DNA of 34,213 nt from CAZYIW01 sp964647705 (GTDB lineage: Bacteria > Pseudomonadota > Gammaproteobacteria > PS1 > Pseudothioglobaceae): NCBI GenBank assembly GCA_964647705.1, contig CAZYIW010000010.1, positions 1-34,213 on the forward strand, written 5' to 3'. Numbering within the stretch: position 1 is the first letter of the stretch; the number at the start of each line of letters is the position of its first letter. Both the position numbers and the translations under genes were made by a program. Shown piece by piece: positions 1 through 8,330 of this stretch. Under the pieces are notes generated by a model. The model searched no databases and was not told the DNA's origin. It saw only the letters and a list, made by a program, of their open reading frames with translations.

Positions 1-149
1 TCGAAGCCGCGGTTGATCAGGTAATCTCCGATATAGGCGCCAGCTCAATGCAAGATATGGGTAGGTTAATGGGCGCACTCAAAGCTCAGCTGGCCGGTCA
101 AGCTGATATGGGTGTAGTCTCAGGTTTGATTAAATCCAAGCTGTCTTAA
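1..149 (+). CDS. yqeY: YqeY (GatB/YqeY-like) C-terminal end, partial
   Basis: Only the last 49 codons are in the window; the 5' part lies upstream. The readable tail contains the blocks SSMQDMGRLMGALKAQLAG and ADMGVVSGLIKSKLS, which is the typical end of YqeY proteins: a Met/Gly-rich helix followed by V-x-x-x-I-K-x-x-L. YqeY resembles the tRNA-binding tail of the amidotransferase subunit GatB, and its own role is poorly defined. In gammaproteobacteria it usually sits near rpsU and dnaG, which cannot be checked here. The rhodanese gene begins 16 bases after the stop on the same strand, so co-transcription is likely. Confidence 0.85.
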   Translation, partial: EAAVDQVISDIGASSMQDMGRLMGALKAQLAGQADMGVVSGLIKSKLS

Positions 150-165
150 TACTTCAAAAACCACT

Positions 166-777
166 ATGAAAGTCATACTTGTGTTTCTGTGGGCTTCGCT
201 TTCATTCAATATTTTGGCAAAAGAGGTGTTGATTCAAAAAGATTTACGTTCAGTACCTGTGATTCATAACAATCAACCACTCGAGATTGAACGCAATCAA
301 AATAGAAGTCATAAGATAATGAAATTCTATCAGGATACTTGGCGTGGCAAAATCCAGCCAATGTATCCATTTAAGCCACACCCGGTGGAAACTATTGGTG
401 AGTTGGAAGTGATTGAATATGTGAAGCTTCGCTCACATGGCGATGATTCGATCATGGTGATTGATAGCAGACCACAATCGGCTACCACTATTACTGGCAT
501 GATTCCAGGCGCGTCGCGTATTTCTGTTGCCAGACTATTAAGCGCCAAAGATAGGGATGCTACTTTGAGTAGATTTGGCGTTAATAAAACACAAAGCGGT
601 TATGATTTTACCGAGGCAAAAACCTTGATTTTGTATTGTAACGGATTTTGGTGTGGCAAATCTCCAAGGATGATTCGCCGACTTTTGTATCTAGGCTATC
701 CTGCTGAAAAACTCAAGTATTATCGTGGTGGTATGCAGGCTTGGCGCGCGGTAGGTCTGACCACAGTTCGAGAATAA
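166..777 (+). CDS. Periplasmic rhodanese-domain protein
   Basis: 203 aa. Residues 1-18 form a signal peptide (K2, a hydrophobic core, then ILA before K19), so the protein is probably periplasmic. Residues about 75-200 form one rhodanese domain: VIDSR near residues 98-102, GMIPGAS at 111-117, and a C-terminal YRGGMQAW block. The active-site loop is YCNGFWCGKSP; Cys158 lines up with the catalytic Cys of single-domain rhodaneses and Cys163 is a second thiol in the same loop. The expected activity is sulfane-sulfur transfer; the substrate is unknown. The region between the signal and the domain (about 20-74) is not recognised. No Shine-Dalgarno is visible before the ATG. It follows yqeY closely and may be co-transcribed with it. 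Confidence 0.85.
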   Translation: MKVILVFLWASLSFNILAKEVLIQKDLRSVPVIHNNQPLEIERNQNRSHKIMKFYQDTWRGKIQPMYPFKPHPVETIGELEVIEYVKLRSHGDDSIMVIDSRPQSATTITGMIPGASRISVARLLSAKDRDATLSRFGVNKTQSGYDFTEAKTLILYCNGFWCGKSPRMIRRLLYLGYPAEKLKYYRGGMQAWRAVGLTTVRE

Positions 778-849
778 TACTGATCAAATATTTGGCTAAA
801 TTTGTTTCGATTAATTTTTTAAGATTTTTTTTAAAAATTCTTATCGACT

Positions 850-901
850 AAGCGCTGATGGTTTTATTGCCTGAGTTCGGCGCTTGGTTTTATGATACAA
901 T
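850..901 (+). promoter_or_regulatory. Stem-loop and extended -10 promoter before the hydrolase gene
   Basis: AAGCGC (850-855) pairs with GCGCTT (880-885) across a 24-base loop. No long T tract follows, so it is at best a weak terminator for the rhodanese transcript. Just downstream, TG-A-TACAAT (893-901) fits an extended -10 box for the gene starting at 929; no good -35 box is visible, which is tolerated with an extended -10. The preceding spacer (778-849) is AT-rich and shows nothing else. Confidence 0.4.
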
Positions 902-928
902 TTTCTCATTATTTTGTTAGGGGGTTTT

Positions 929-1657
929 ATGAAATTTATTTTAAGTTTTTTCTTATTGGTGGGCATAAGTTTTGCAGCGGATATTCCTGACTATGACAAA
1001 GAAGCCCGTTGGGCAGAGTTTATTGAAGATGGTTTAATGGATGGAGAAGTGGTTTGGGTTGCTAACGGAGACAAAGAGTTTTTATCGATTTATACCGAAT
1101 CTGAGAATGAATCTAATAAAGTTGCTATTGTTATGCACGGCATTGGCGTCCATCCAGATTGGACTGGGGTTATCCAACCTTTAAGATTGTCTTTAACTGA
1201 ACAGGGTTACAATACACTTTCTATACAACTGCCCGTTTTAGCCAACGGAGTTGAAGGTTCCGAATATGTCGGGTTGTTCCCAGATGCAGATAAAAGAATC
1301 CAAGCAGCTGCTGATTATGTAAAAAGTCTGGATAAAAAGCCTGATTTACTCGTTGCACACAGCCTAGGCACAACCATGGCTGCTCATTATCTGTCCAATC
1401 ACCCTAATCATTCTTTTGCAAGATATGTTGCAGTAGGTATGAATGGTGGGTCTATACCTTATCTATCAAAAGTTAGTATTCCAACTTTAGACCTTTATGG
1501 AACTGAAGATATTGAGCCTGTTTTAAAAACAGTCAACCAAAGAAAAGAAGCTGCTAAGAATAATTCTAGTTATTTACAAAAAATGATTACAGGCGATCAT
1601 TTCTTTAATGATCAAAACGATTTACTTAATAACACAGTGGCCGATTGGCTGAGATAG
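929..1657 (+). CDS. Secreted alpha/beta hydrolase, DUF3530-like
   Basis: 242 aa from the ATG at 929. The reading frame opens at a TTG at 914, but a strong ribosome binding site (TAGGGGG) lies just before the ATG and the protein then starts with a clean signal peptide (MKFILSFFLLVGISFA), so 929 is preferred. The fold is recognisable as an alpha/beta hydrolase: MHGIGVHPDW near 69-78, the nucleophile elbow AHSLG with Ser145, a probable acid in GTED (Asp194) and a probable His224 in GDHFF. The block HPDWTGVIQPLR followed by LSIQLP resembles DUF3530 proteins. Substrate unknown. It overlaps the exporter gene by 13 bases, so the two are translationally coupled. Confidence 0.75.
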   Translation: MKFILSFFLLVGISFAADIPDYDKEARWAEFIEDGLMDGEVVWVANGDKEFLSIYTESENESNKVAIVMHGIGVHPDWTGVIQPLRLSLTEQGYNTLSIQLPVLANGVEGSEYVGLFPDADKRIQAAADYVKSLDKKPDLLVAHSLGTTMAAHYLSNHPNHSFARYVAVGMNGGSIPYLSKVSIPTLDLYGTEDIEPVLKTVNQRKEAAKNNSSYLQKMITGDHFFNDQNDLLNNTVADWLR

Positions 1658-2427
1658 CTCAACTGCTCCTTTTAGGAGCTTTTTCCGGATTTATTGCCGG
1701 TCTTTTGGGTGTGGGTGGTGGCTTGATTATGGTGCCCGCACTTTTGTATCTTTTGTCTGGGAGTATTAGCCAAGATGCGCTAATGCATACTGCCGTTGGT
1801 ACTGCGCTGGCTGCCATTGTTTTTACTTCAATCTCTAGTGTTCGTTCGCATCACAGCCATGGTGCCATCCACTGGCAGTACTTTAAAAAACTAACCCCAG
1901 GGATACTTATCGGCGCTTTTAGTGGCGCATTACTGACTCAGGTCATGAGTTTTGACTTTATGCGCATCTTTTTCGTTTCATTTGAATTTGTGGTTGCAGC
2001 GATTATGTTTTTTGGGATTAGTAGTAATGCTCATGTCGATCATTTGGCTAAGTGGGTTTGGGTTATTGTGGGTTATGGCATTGGTGTCGTATCAGCAATT
2101 GTTGGCATTGGTGGTGGCTCCATGACCACACCATTTTTAACCTATAACAATGTTGCTATTAAAAACGCGATTGCAACATCTGCTGCGGTGGGTATGCCGA
2201 TTGCAATTGCGGGTAGTTTAGGTTTTATTCTAGCAGGTTGGGGTGTTGAATCGGCAACTGGTGGTTTGGGTTTTATCCACCTACAGGCTTTAATTAGCAT
2301 TGTGCTAGCCAGTGTTTTATTTGCACCATTAGGTGCACATGTTGCGCACAGTGTCAATGCTCGCAAGTTAAAAAAATTCTTTGCTCTATTTTTGGTGTTT
2401 TTAGGTTTTACTGTGCTGGTTTTTTAA
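1645..2427 (+). CDS. TauE/SafE family membrane exporter
   Basis: 260 aa, mostly hydrophobic, about eight membrane segments. The two halves each carry the family's glycine motif: GLLGVGGGLIMVP near residues 19-31 and VGIGGGSMTTP near 153-163, reflecting the internal duplication typical of TauE/SafE. Family members move sulfite, sulfonates or other sulfur-containing or organic anions across the inner membrane; the substrate cannot be read from the sequence. In a sulfur oxidiser, export of a sulfur anion is a reasonable inference. The start is TTG, inside the last codons of the hydrolase gene; the next in-frame ATG would remove the first glycine motif. The 3' end overlaps the convergent mpl gene by 27 bases and no terminator is visible. 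Confidence 0.85.
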   Translation: MAEIAQLLLLGAFSGFIAGLLGVGGGLIMVPALLYLLSGSISQDALMHTAVGTALAAIVFTSISSVRSHHSHGAIHWQYFKKLTPGILIGAFSGALLTQVMSFDFMRIFFVSFEFVVAAIMFFGISSNAHVDHLAKWVWVIVGYGIGVVSAIVGIGGGSMTTPFLTYNNVAIKNAIATSAAVGMPIAIAGSLGFILAGWGVESATGGLGFIHLQALISIVLASVLFAPLGAHVAHSVNARKLKKFFALFLVFLGFTVLVF

Positions 2428-3717
2428 CTGCGCAATAATCTTGTTTTGAATATCACCAAAGCCACCGTTAGACATAATAAGCACGTGCCCTTTTTTAAAA
2501 GATGAAATAGAATCAACAATCTCATCTATTGAATCTTTCAAAGCAATATTGCTTTTTTTGACCAGTGTATCAATATCCCAAAGAAGCGTTGCAGGTTTGA
2601 GCATATAGACTTGATTTGCCTCAGACAAGGATTCTACCAAGGATTTTTGATGGTGACCCATGCGCATGGTGTTTGATCTAAGCTCAACAACAGCAATGAT
2701 ATGAGCGTCTCCCACTTTGGTTCTTAATCCACTGATTGTGCTTGAGATAGCTGTTGGGTGATGTGCAAAATCATCATAAACTGTGATATCAGGATTTTGA
2801 TACTTGACTTCCAATCGTCGTTTCACACCTTTAAAGGAAGACAAAGCGTCACAAGCAACGGTAATCGGTATACCAATATGATGGGCAGCAAAAATAGCGT
2901 GTAGACCGTTTTGCATGTTGTGTGCGCCCATTAAACCCCAATCTACTTTGTGAATGGGTTTAAATTCAAACCCTCGTTCAGTTAGTTTACACTCGGGTGT
3001 GGTCTGTGTCGGACAGTAGACACCCATAGACAGCACATCGTTAATATTCTTATCACTATCTGGATAAATGATAAGCCCGTCTTGAGCAATGGTGCGAATC
3101 AAATGATGAAATTGTTTTTGAATGTCTTTCAAAGAATCAAAAATATCAGCATGGTCAAATTCCAAATTATTGATGATTAGAGTGGTAGGGCGATAATGCA
3201 CAAATTTTGAACGCTTATCAAAAAAGGCTGTATCGTATTCATCGGCTTCGATCACAAAAAAACGCGAATTGGTAATACGAGCAGAAACTCCAAAATTTTG
3301 TGCCACACCGCCAATCAAAAAGTTCGGGTTAAGCCCTGATTTTTCAAGAATCCAGGCCAACATGCTAGCTGTAGTGGTTTTGCCATGTGTGCCACTGACT
3401 GCCAAGACCCACTTGTCGTATAACACATTTTCACCCAGCCACTGAGCCCCAGAAGTGTAAGGCAATTGTTGTTCAAGTATGTGCTCCACACAGGCATTAC
3501 CTCTAGAGAGTGCATTACCAATAATGTAAGTATCGGCTTCAGGCATGTCTTCAACTACATAACCTTTGGTGTATTTAATACCTTGTTTGTCTAATTGCAA
3601 ACTCATTGGCGGGTAGATATCTTGGTCTTGACCAGTCACACTATGACCCAACTCTTTTGCAATTAATGCCAAAGAACCCATGAAGGTGCCAGCGATTCCA
3701 AGAATGTGTATGTGCAT
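2401..3717 (-). CDS. mpl: UDP-MurNAc:L-Ala-D-Glu-mDAP ligase (murein recycling)
   Basis: 438 aa. Mpl attaches the recovered tripeptide L-Ala-gamma-D-Glu-mDAP to UDP-MurNAc, feeding recycled peptide back into peptidoglycan synthesis in the cytoplasm. It is a Mur ligase: the N-terminal Rossmann motif GIAGTFMGSLA at 7-17, the ATP loop SGTHGKTT at 108-115, the central EADEYDTAFFDKR block typical of Mpl rather than MurC, and DDFAHHPTAI in the C-terminal domain. The EADEYDTAFFD signature and the length, close to E. coli Mpl, separate it from MurC. The ATG shares one base with the msrB stop (TAATG), so the two are coupled. The last 27 bases overlap the end of the exporter gene on the other strand. 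Confidence 0.95.
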   Translation of the reverse strand: MHIHILGIAGTFMGSLALIAKELGHSVTGQDQDIYPPMSLQLDKQGIKYTKGYVVEDMPEADTYIIGNALSRGNACVEHILEQQLPYTSGAQWLGENVLYDKWVLAVSGTHGKTTTASMLAWILEKSGLNPNFLIGGVAQNFGVSARITNSRFFVIEADEYDTAFFDKRSKFVHYRPTTLIINNLEFDHADIFDSLKDIQKQFHHLIRTIAQDGLIIYPDSDKNINDVLSMGVYCPTQTTPECKLTERGFEFKPIHKVDWGLMGAHNMQNGLHAIFAAHHIGIPITVACDALSSFKGVKRRLEVKYQNPDITVYDDFAHHPTAISSTISGLRTKVGDAHIIAVVELRSNTMRMGHHQKSLVESLSEANQVYMLKPATLLWDIDTLVKKSNIALKDSIDEIVDSISSFKKGHVLIMSNGGFGDIQNKIIAQLKNQHSKT

Positions 3718-4085
3718 TATGTATTTCCGAAAAACTCAAGTGAGGCAGAATTGATACAATAGCGCTTACCGGTTGGTTTAGGGCCATCAGTAAAAACATG
3801 ACCTAAATGCGCATCACAATTAGCACAACGCACTTCAACACGTATCATGTTGTGTGAATGGTCTTCAATCAGTCTAACGCTGTCTTGCTTAGCGATATCG
3901 TAGAAACTAGGCCATCCTGTGCCTGAATCAAATTTTGCATTAGATGAGAAAAGCAGATGATTGCAACAAACACAGTGATAGGAGCCATGTTCATGGCAAT
4001 TTAGATATTCACCCGTAAAAGGCGCCTCGGTTCCACATTCTTGCGTGACTCGGAATTGCTCTGGCGATAGTTTGTTTAAATCCAT
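3717..4085 (-). CDS. msrB: Peptide methionine-(R)-S-oxide reductase MsrB
   Basis: 122 aa, cytoplasmic. It reduces the R epimer of methionine sulfoxide in proteins. All hallmarks are present: two CxxC zinc pairs (Cys38/Cys41 and Cys87/Cys90), the GTGWPSF block at 55-61, HLGHVF at 93-98, and the catalytic Cys110 in RYCINSASL. There is no fused MsrA domain and no signal peptide. It is the first gene of the msrB-mpl pair. The ATG stands exactly six bases after a perfect TATAAT on the minus strand (4092-4097) with no Shine-Dalgarno between, so its mRNA may be leaderless. Confidence 0.95.
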   Translation of the reverse strand: MDLNKLSPEQFRVTQECGTEAPFTGEYLNCHEHGSYHCVCCNHLLFSSNAKFDSGTGWPSFYDIAKQDSVRLIEDHSHNMIRVEVRCANCDAHLGHVFTDGPKPTGKRYCINSASLEFFGNT

Positions 4086-4090
4086 TCGTG

Positions 4091-4097
4091 TATTATA
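4091..4097. promoter_or_regulatory. Overlapping divergent -10 boxes, msrB / cca
   Basis: The plus strand reads TATTATA. It gives a TATTAT box (4091-4096) pointing towards cca and a perfect TATAAT box (4097 to 4092) pointing towards msrB. Neither direction has a convincing -35. The spacer between the two ATG codons is only 39 bases, so upstream contacts for either promoter would lie inside the other gene. Confidence 0.5.
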
Positions 4098-4124
4098 GGA
4101 GCAATTTTATTCCAATGAGTGACG

Positions 4125-5210
4125 ATGGAAAAGTATTTGGTTGGTGGTGCTGTTAGAGATAAACTCTTAGGCATTGCCGATGATGCAACTGAAAACGATT
4201 GGCTGATTGTCGGGGCTACGCCGAAGGAAATGAAAAAACTTGGTTATCTTCAGGTTGGTAAAGAGTTTCCAGTTTTTTTAGACCCAGAAAACAAAGAAGA
4301 ATACGCCTTGGCCAGAAAAGAACGAAAGGTTGGCAAAGGTTATAAAGGGTTTGAGTTTGATACTTCAACTTCAGTTACTCTCGAGCAAGATCTTTCGCGT
4401 CGTGATTTAACCATCAATGCCATGGCCATGAAAGACGGCATTTTATTTGATCCTTTTCATGGGCAAGAAGATTTGAATAATGGCTTATTAAAACACGTAT
4501 CTGATGCGTTTAGCGAAGATCCTGTTAGGGTGTTACGTGTGGCAAGATTTGCTGCCAGATTCAAGCTCTTTGGTTTTAAAGTTGCACATAGCACCCACCG
4601 GTTGATGAGTTCGATGGTTGAATCTGGAGAGGTGGATGCTCTAACACCTGAGCGAGTATTTAAAGAGTTGGATAAAGCACTGTCTTACCCAACCCCTTCA
4701 GCATTTTTTAAGGTATTGAGTGCTTGTGGTGCCTACGGTCGAATTTTTTCTGAACTGGACAAAACCAAACAAAACAAGCATGGTAATGATTTTGAGTTTT
4801 TAGACAATCTGGATACCGATGACAAACAAATTAAATTTGCTCTGTGGCTAAGCGATCAAAATAACCAAAATATATCGGCTTTATGTAGCGCAATAAAATG
4901 TCCGAAAGCCTATAAAGAATTAGCTTTGTTGGTTAACCAATGGCAGGGTTTTGTCACAGATTTTATCAATCAAAGTGCTGAGGATATATTGGAGTTTTTT
5001 AACCGAACTGACGCGTTAAGAAGAGCAAATCGGTTTGAAAAAATCTTGCAAGCGTTTGCTTTGCTTGGCCATGACACAACTCAAATTTCCAGTCTGTTAA
5101 AACAACTCCTAGATATCAAGCTTGATTATGATAATTCGAAAGATATTGCTCAAGCGTTGCGGGTAGAAAAAATCAAAAAAATTGAGTTATTTCTCAACTC
5201 GGCAAAGTGA
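4125..5210 (+). CDS. cca: CCA-adding tRNA nucleotidyltransferase
   Basis: 361 aa from the ATG at 4125; the frame also has a GTG at 4119. The ATG is chosen because it gives MEKYLVGGAVRD, which aligns with the usual class II start (E. coli MKIYLVGGAVRD). It builds or repairs the 3' CCA of tRNA. Visible motifs: GGAVRD at 7-12, ENDW at 23-26 where E. coli has the catalytic DRDW, EEYALARKERK, and the nucleotide-recognition block RRDLTINAMA. The protein is shorter than E. coli Cca (412 aa) and I cannot see an HD phosphohydrolase motif in the C-terminal third, so it probably lacks the phosphatase part. A GGAG lies about 20 bases upstream, too far to be convincing. The 3' end overlaps the convergent nuclease gene by 24 bases. 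Confidence 0.93.
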   Translation: MEKYLVGGAVRDKLLGIADDATENDWLIVGATPKEMKKLGYLQVGKEFPVFLDPENKEEYALARKERKVGKGYKGFEFDTSTSVTLEQDLSRRDLTINAMAMKDGILFDPFHGQEDLNNGLLKHVSDAFSEDPVRVLRVARFAARFKLFGFKVAHSTHRLMSSMVESGEVDALTPERVFKELDKALSYPTPSAFFKVLSACGAYGRIFSELDKTKQNKHGNDFEFLDNLDTDDKQIKFALWLSDQNNQNISALCSAIKCPKAYKELALLVNQWQGFVTDFINQSAEDILEFFNRTDALRRANRFEKILQAFALLGHDTTQISSLLKQLLDIKLDYDNSKDIAQALRVEKIKKIELFLNSAK

Positions 5211-7658
5211 ATCGTATTCGCAATATTGACATGCTTGAATACTGGGAGTAATCTCAGCCTTGCCTTGTTGAAAATCCAGGCTGGTTTTTTCCAGTTGTTC
5301 TTCCCATATTTGTAGCCTATCGTCCCAACTGCCACAACTTCTGGTTTGTTGTTTTATTGGTTTTAACGCTTGTTTGGATAATCCAGTGTAGGCAATATCA
5401 TCGGCATGCAACTTAACAAACGCCACACCTTGTGCTTTATTATTTATAGCATAGATTGGCAGTTGGGGCGCACGTATCGCGTCGCCACACCAAGGGTTCG
5501 ATGGCACTAAACCGGTTTTGTAGTCAAAGATAATTTGCTCGCCATTTTCAAGCTCATCAGTTCTATCCAGCTTGGTGGTAAATCTTAGCCCAGCAATCTC
5601 GCTATTGACCTTTTTTTCTATTGCAACAACCTGAAATGGATCACGTAATTTTTCTAATTCTAAAAAATTAAGAATAATAGTTTTGGCTCGATTGAATTCA
5701 ATCGAAGAAAAAATTGATTTTTTATAGGCGTTTATCACCTCTTCTAGATGTTGGTCAACCAAAATGTTGAGGGATTGTTGAGTATATTGTTTTAGTTGCT
5801 CTTGAGTTTTTATTTTTTGATACAGGCGCTCAAGAGTCCGATGTATGATGATGCCTTGTTCAGCCTTATTAAAACCTTCATGCTCCGGGTCAAAAAACTC
5901 AACATTGAGTCTGTGTGCAAAGCCTTTAAAACCACAAGCCATTTGGTCTGTGAGTACACCAACACCTTGGTGAATGTCTGGGCATGATAAAACAGGTGCT
6001 TTTTCATCTGCTATTACCTCCCATTCTGTTTCATCCGCAACATACTTGATTGGCTCAATGGACTCATTAAACGCTATTAGGGTTGATCCTTGTTGTACTT
6101 GATTAGAATGATTAACGCCGTAACTACAAATAACCTCTGGAGCTAACCGCTCTATGGCTTGTATTGTTTTCTTTGAATCTTGCGCAACCAAAGTGTATGT
6201 ACTATTAGCCAGATTGTGCTGGCTTGCAATTGCATGAGGGATAAAGTGTGAAAGGTTTAGTGGTGCAGGTAAAAAGCGATCTGTTGCACCCATCACCCAA
6301 GCATGGTCAAAATACAACCCCTCAGCTTCTAAAGCGCCTAATATATGGATATTTGCCTTGCCAGACTGTGGTTGAAACACCACTTGTGAGAGTTGTTTAT
6401 CTAACAATTTTAACGCATCATCGGTATTGAATTTATCGCCATAAATTGATAGCTGATTTAACTTCAAGCTACTTTGTTGGTACTTTTGATATAACTGATA
6501 TTCATCACTTGACACAGCCCTATCACTTAAAAATTCCCAATACATTAATTGCTGATTAAATGCCAATAGGTGTGAATCTAATTGTTTCCCATGCCGATAT
6601 TTACTGGCAATAATCTGCGAGATAATCTGATCAAGTGCTGGGCATTGAGATAAATAACGCTTTATCAGTGTTAAAGACAAGGTGGTTTTGGATAAGGACA
6701 ATAAACGGTTAACCAATTCGGCTCTTGCGCCAGATTCTTTTTGGGCGCTAGCAATAAAAGGCGAGACCAACACATCAACAAACTCTTGGGTGTTGACTCG
6801 GTTCTTTTGCAGCTGTGTTGAAACCTTAAGCAGTTTTAACAAATGTTGAATTAATGGATATTGTGTTAATGACAATCCTAAAGAGATATTGTAGGATTTC
6901 TGCTGTGTGTCTTTAAGGGTATCTGAAAAGGCCAAATCAAAAGCGAGTTTGACTTGATTGTGATATTCAGATAAGTTAGGGTGGACAATGGCAATTTGTG
7001 CGTCGGGTTGTTGTTGGTTGATTTTTCTTGCCCAGCTAATAGCACCAGTGAGTTCATCCTCTGTGGATTGAAATGTTTTGGGTTTGATTGTGCTTTTTGT
7101 TGTTTGCACACTCATTTGGTAAAACCCAATTTTCTCAAACAGTAACTTTTGTTCAGGTGTTAGTGTTTTAAAACCAAAAATATATGGCGATTTTATTTCT
7201 TCATCATGTTTAAGTAACTCTTTGAGTAAATCGTTTTGGTCGATAAGCGCGTACTTTTTTTTGAATGAACGATAGTCCCTCACCCACTTAGCAAAATAAA
7301 CACAAGAATCTATTTTTGAATCTTGAATTTCTTGAAGATTGATTTGGTAAGAACAAAGATAATGATAATTTTTAATAACTTCATTTAATAGATTTTGATT
7401 GGGCATTTGCCCATGATTATGGATGATTTTTGAGAAGATATATTGAGATTCGCTATCGGTAATCAATCTAAGTTCAGATTGTAAATTAAGATCTTGATAT
7501 AGTTGCTGTATGTATTGCCCCCAAGCAAAGATTTGAGGCAGTTGAGAGTTGCCTTTTTGCTCTGCCCAAGTTCTTTTAAAAGCCAATACTTGTCGATTAT
7601 TGGCCACAACAATGCTGTCTTTGGCATTTAAGGCAGAAAAATCTATATCAATTCTCAT
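5187..7658 (-). CDS. AddB-like PD-(D/E)XK nuclease, putative DNA repair protein
   Basis: 823 aa from the ATG at 7658; a TTG six bases upstream gives 825 aa. The C-terminal quarter is a RecB/AddB-type nuclease: GIIIHRTLERLY, then KLDRTDE followed by IIFDYKTG (the D...DxK core). The last residues hold a Cys-x2-Cys-x5-Cys cluster (CQYCEYDSLC), and with an upstream Cys in MACGFKG this forms the iron-sulfur staple of AddB and Cas4-type nucleases. The middle holds a helicase-like block (GLYFDHAWVMGATDRFLP). The N-terminus (DSIVVANNRQVLAFKRTW) has no Walker A, so it is probably not an active ATPase. It matches the putative DNA repair family TIGR03623 as I remember it. No AddA/RecB-type helicase partner is next to it. 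It overlaps the end of engB by 11 bases. Confidence 0.8.
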   Translation of the reverse strand: MRIDIDFSALNAKDSIVVANNRQVLAFKRTWAEQKGNSQLPQIFAWGQYIQQLYQDLNLQSELRLITDSESQYIFSKIIHNHGQMPNQNLLNEVIKNYHYLCSYQINLQEIQDSKIDSCVYFAKWVRDYRSFKKKYALIDQNDLLKELLKHDEEIKSPYIFGFKTLTPEQKLLFEKIGFYQMSVQTTKSTIKPKTFQSTEDELTGAISWARKINQQQPDAQIAIVHPNLSEYHNQVKLAFDLAFSDTLKDTQQKSYNISLGLSLTQYPLIQHLLKLLKVSTQLQKNRVNTQEFVDVLVSPFIASAQKESGARAELVNRLLSLSKTTLSLTLIKRYLSQCPALDQIISQIIASKYRHGKQLDSHLLAFNQQLMYWEFLSDRAVSSDEYQLYQKYQQSSLKLNQLSIYGDKFNTDDALKLLDKQLSQVVFQPQSGKANIHILGALEAEGLYFDHAWVMGATDRFLPAPLNLSHFIPHAIASQHNLANSTYTLVAQDSKKTIQAIERLAPEVICSYGVNHSNQVQQGSTLIAFNESIEPIKYVADETEWEVIADEKAPVLSCPDIHQGVGVLTDQMACGFKGFAHRLNVEFFDPEHEGFNKAEQGIIIHRTLERLYQKIKTQEQLKQYTQQSLNILVDQHLEEVINAYKKSIFSSIEFNRAKTIILNFLELEKLRDPFQVVAIEKKVNSEIAGLRFTTKLDRTDELENGEQIIFDYKTGLVPSNPWCGDAIRAPQLPIYAINNKAQGVAFVKLHADDIAYTGLSKQALKPIKQQTRSCGSWDDRLQIWEEQLEKTSLDFQQGKAEITPSIQACQYCEYDSLCRVEK

Positions 7659-8247
7659 AGCCAAAAAATGTATTGAGTCTTTTTTGTAGAGTTTTTAAGC
7701 CTGTTTTTTGGAGCGATGAAAATTGTTGCACCTCAACAAATGGGTAATTTTTTATAATTTTTTGCACTGAAAATTGCGCTTTATTAGCCTGATTTTTCTT
7801 CAGTTTATCGGATTTATTGAGTAATATTTGTGTGGGCAGGTTAATTGATGCACACCAATCCAACATCATTTGGTCAAATGGCATTAAGGGATGGCGAATA
7901 TCCATCACCAGTACAGCGCCAACTAGGCATTGTCGTTTGTCAAAATATTCACTCATGTTCGCATGCCATTGCTGCTTAACCGAATCAGGTACCTTGGCAA
8001 AGCCATAACCGGGTAAATCTACCAAGCGTTTTTGTTCATCAATCTCAAAAAATACTAAGTGTTGTGTTCTACCCGGTGTTTTAGAAACTTTGGCGAGTTT
8101 TTTCTGTTCAGTTAAAGTATTAATTGCACTTGATTTACCAGCGTTAGAACGACCTGCGAAGATCACTTCATAACCTTCATCAGTAGGTGCTCCATCAACG
8201 GAAGGGCAAGAAAGTATAAATTTAGCCTGATGGTAAAAATTGCGCAT
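7648..8247 (-). CDS. engB: Ribosome biogenesis GTPase EngB (YihA/YsxC)
   Basis: 199 aa, cytoplasmic. EngB is a small essential GTPase needed for maturation of the large ribosomal subunit. All G motifs are visible: G1 GRSNAGKSS near 32-40, G2 TPGRTQ near 58-63, G3 DLPGYG near 77-82, G4 NKSD near 144-147. Length matches the family. The upstream spacer has no Shine-Dalgarno, and a minus-strand TATACA box lies 12 bases before the ATG, implying a very short leader. It leads the two-gene unit with the AddB-like nuclease. In many gammaproteobacteria engB lies next to a cytochrome c4 gene in divergent orientation, as here. Confidence 0.95.
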   Translation of the reverse strand: MRNFYHQAKFILSCPSVDGAPTDEGYEVIFAGRSNAGKSSAINTLTEQKKLAKVSKTPGRTQHLVFFEIDEQKRLVDLPGYGFAKVPDSVKQQWHANMSEYFDKRQCLVGAVLVMDIRHPLMPFDQMMLDWCASINLPTQILLNKSDKLKKNQANKAQFSVQKIIKNYPFVEVQQFSSLQKTGLKTLQKRLNTFFGYEN

Positions 8248-8257
8248 TGGACGGAAT

Positions 8258-8267
8258 CGTGTATAAT
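8258..8267. promoter_or_regulatory. Overlapping divergent -10 boxes, engB / cytochrome c
   Basis: A perfect TATAAT at 8262-8267 points towards the cytochrome gene and implies a leader of roughly 55-60 bases ending in a GGAGAG ribosome binding site (8321-8326). The opposite strand of the same stretch reads TATACA and points towards engB. A poor -35 match (TTGCGC, 8240-8245) lies 16 bases before the plus-strand box. Both promoters share one short AT element. Confidence 0.5.
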
Positions 8268-8330
8268 TGTGAGGCTATGGTAGAGGTTTTTCTTATACCA
8301 TTATATAACTTTTTATTATCGGAGAGAGTA

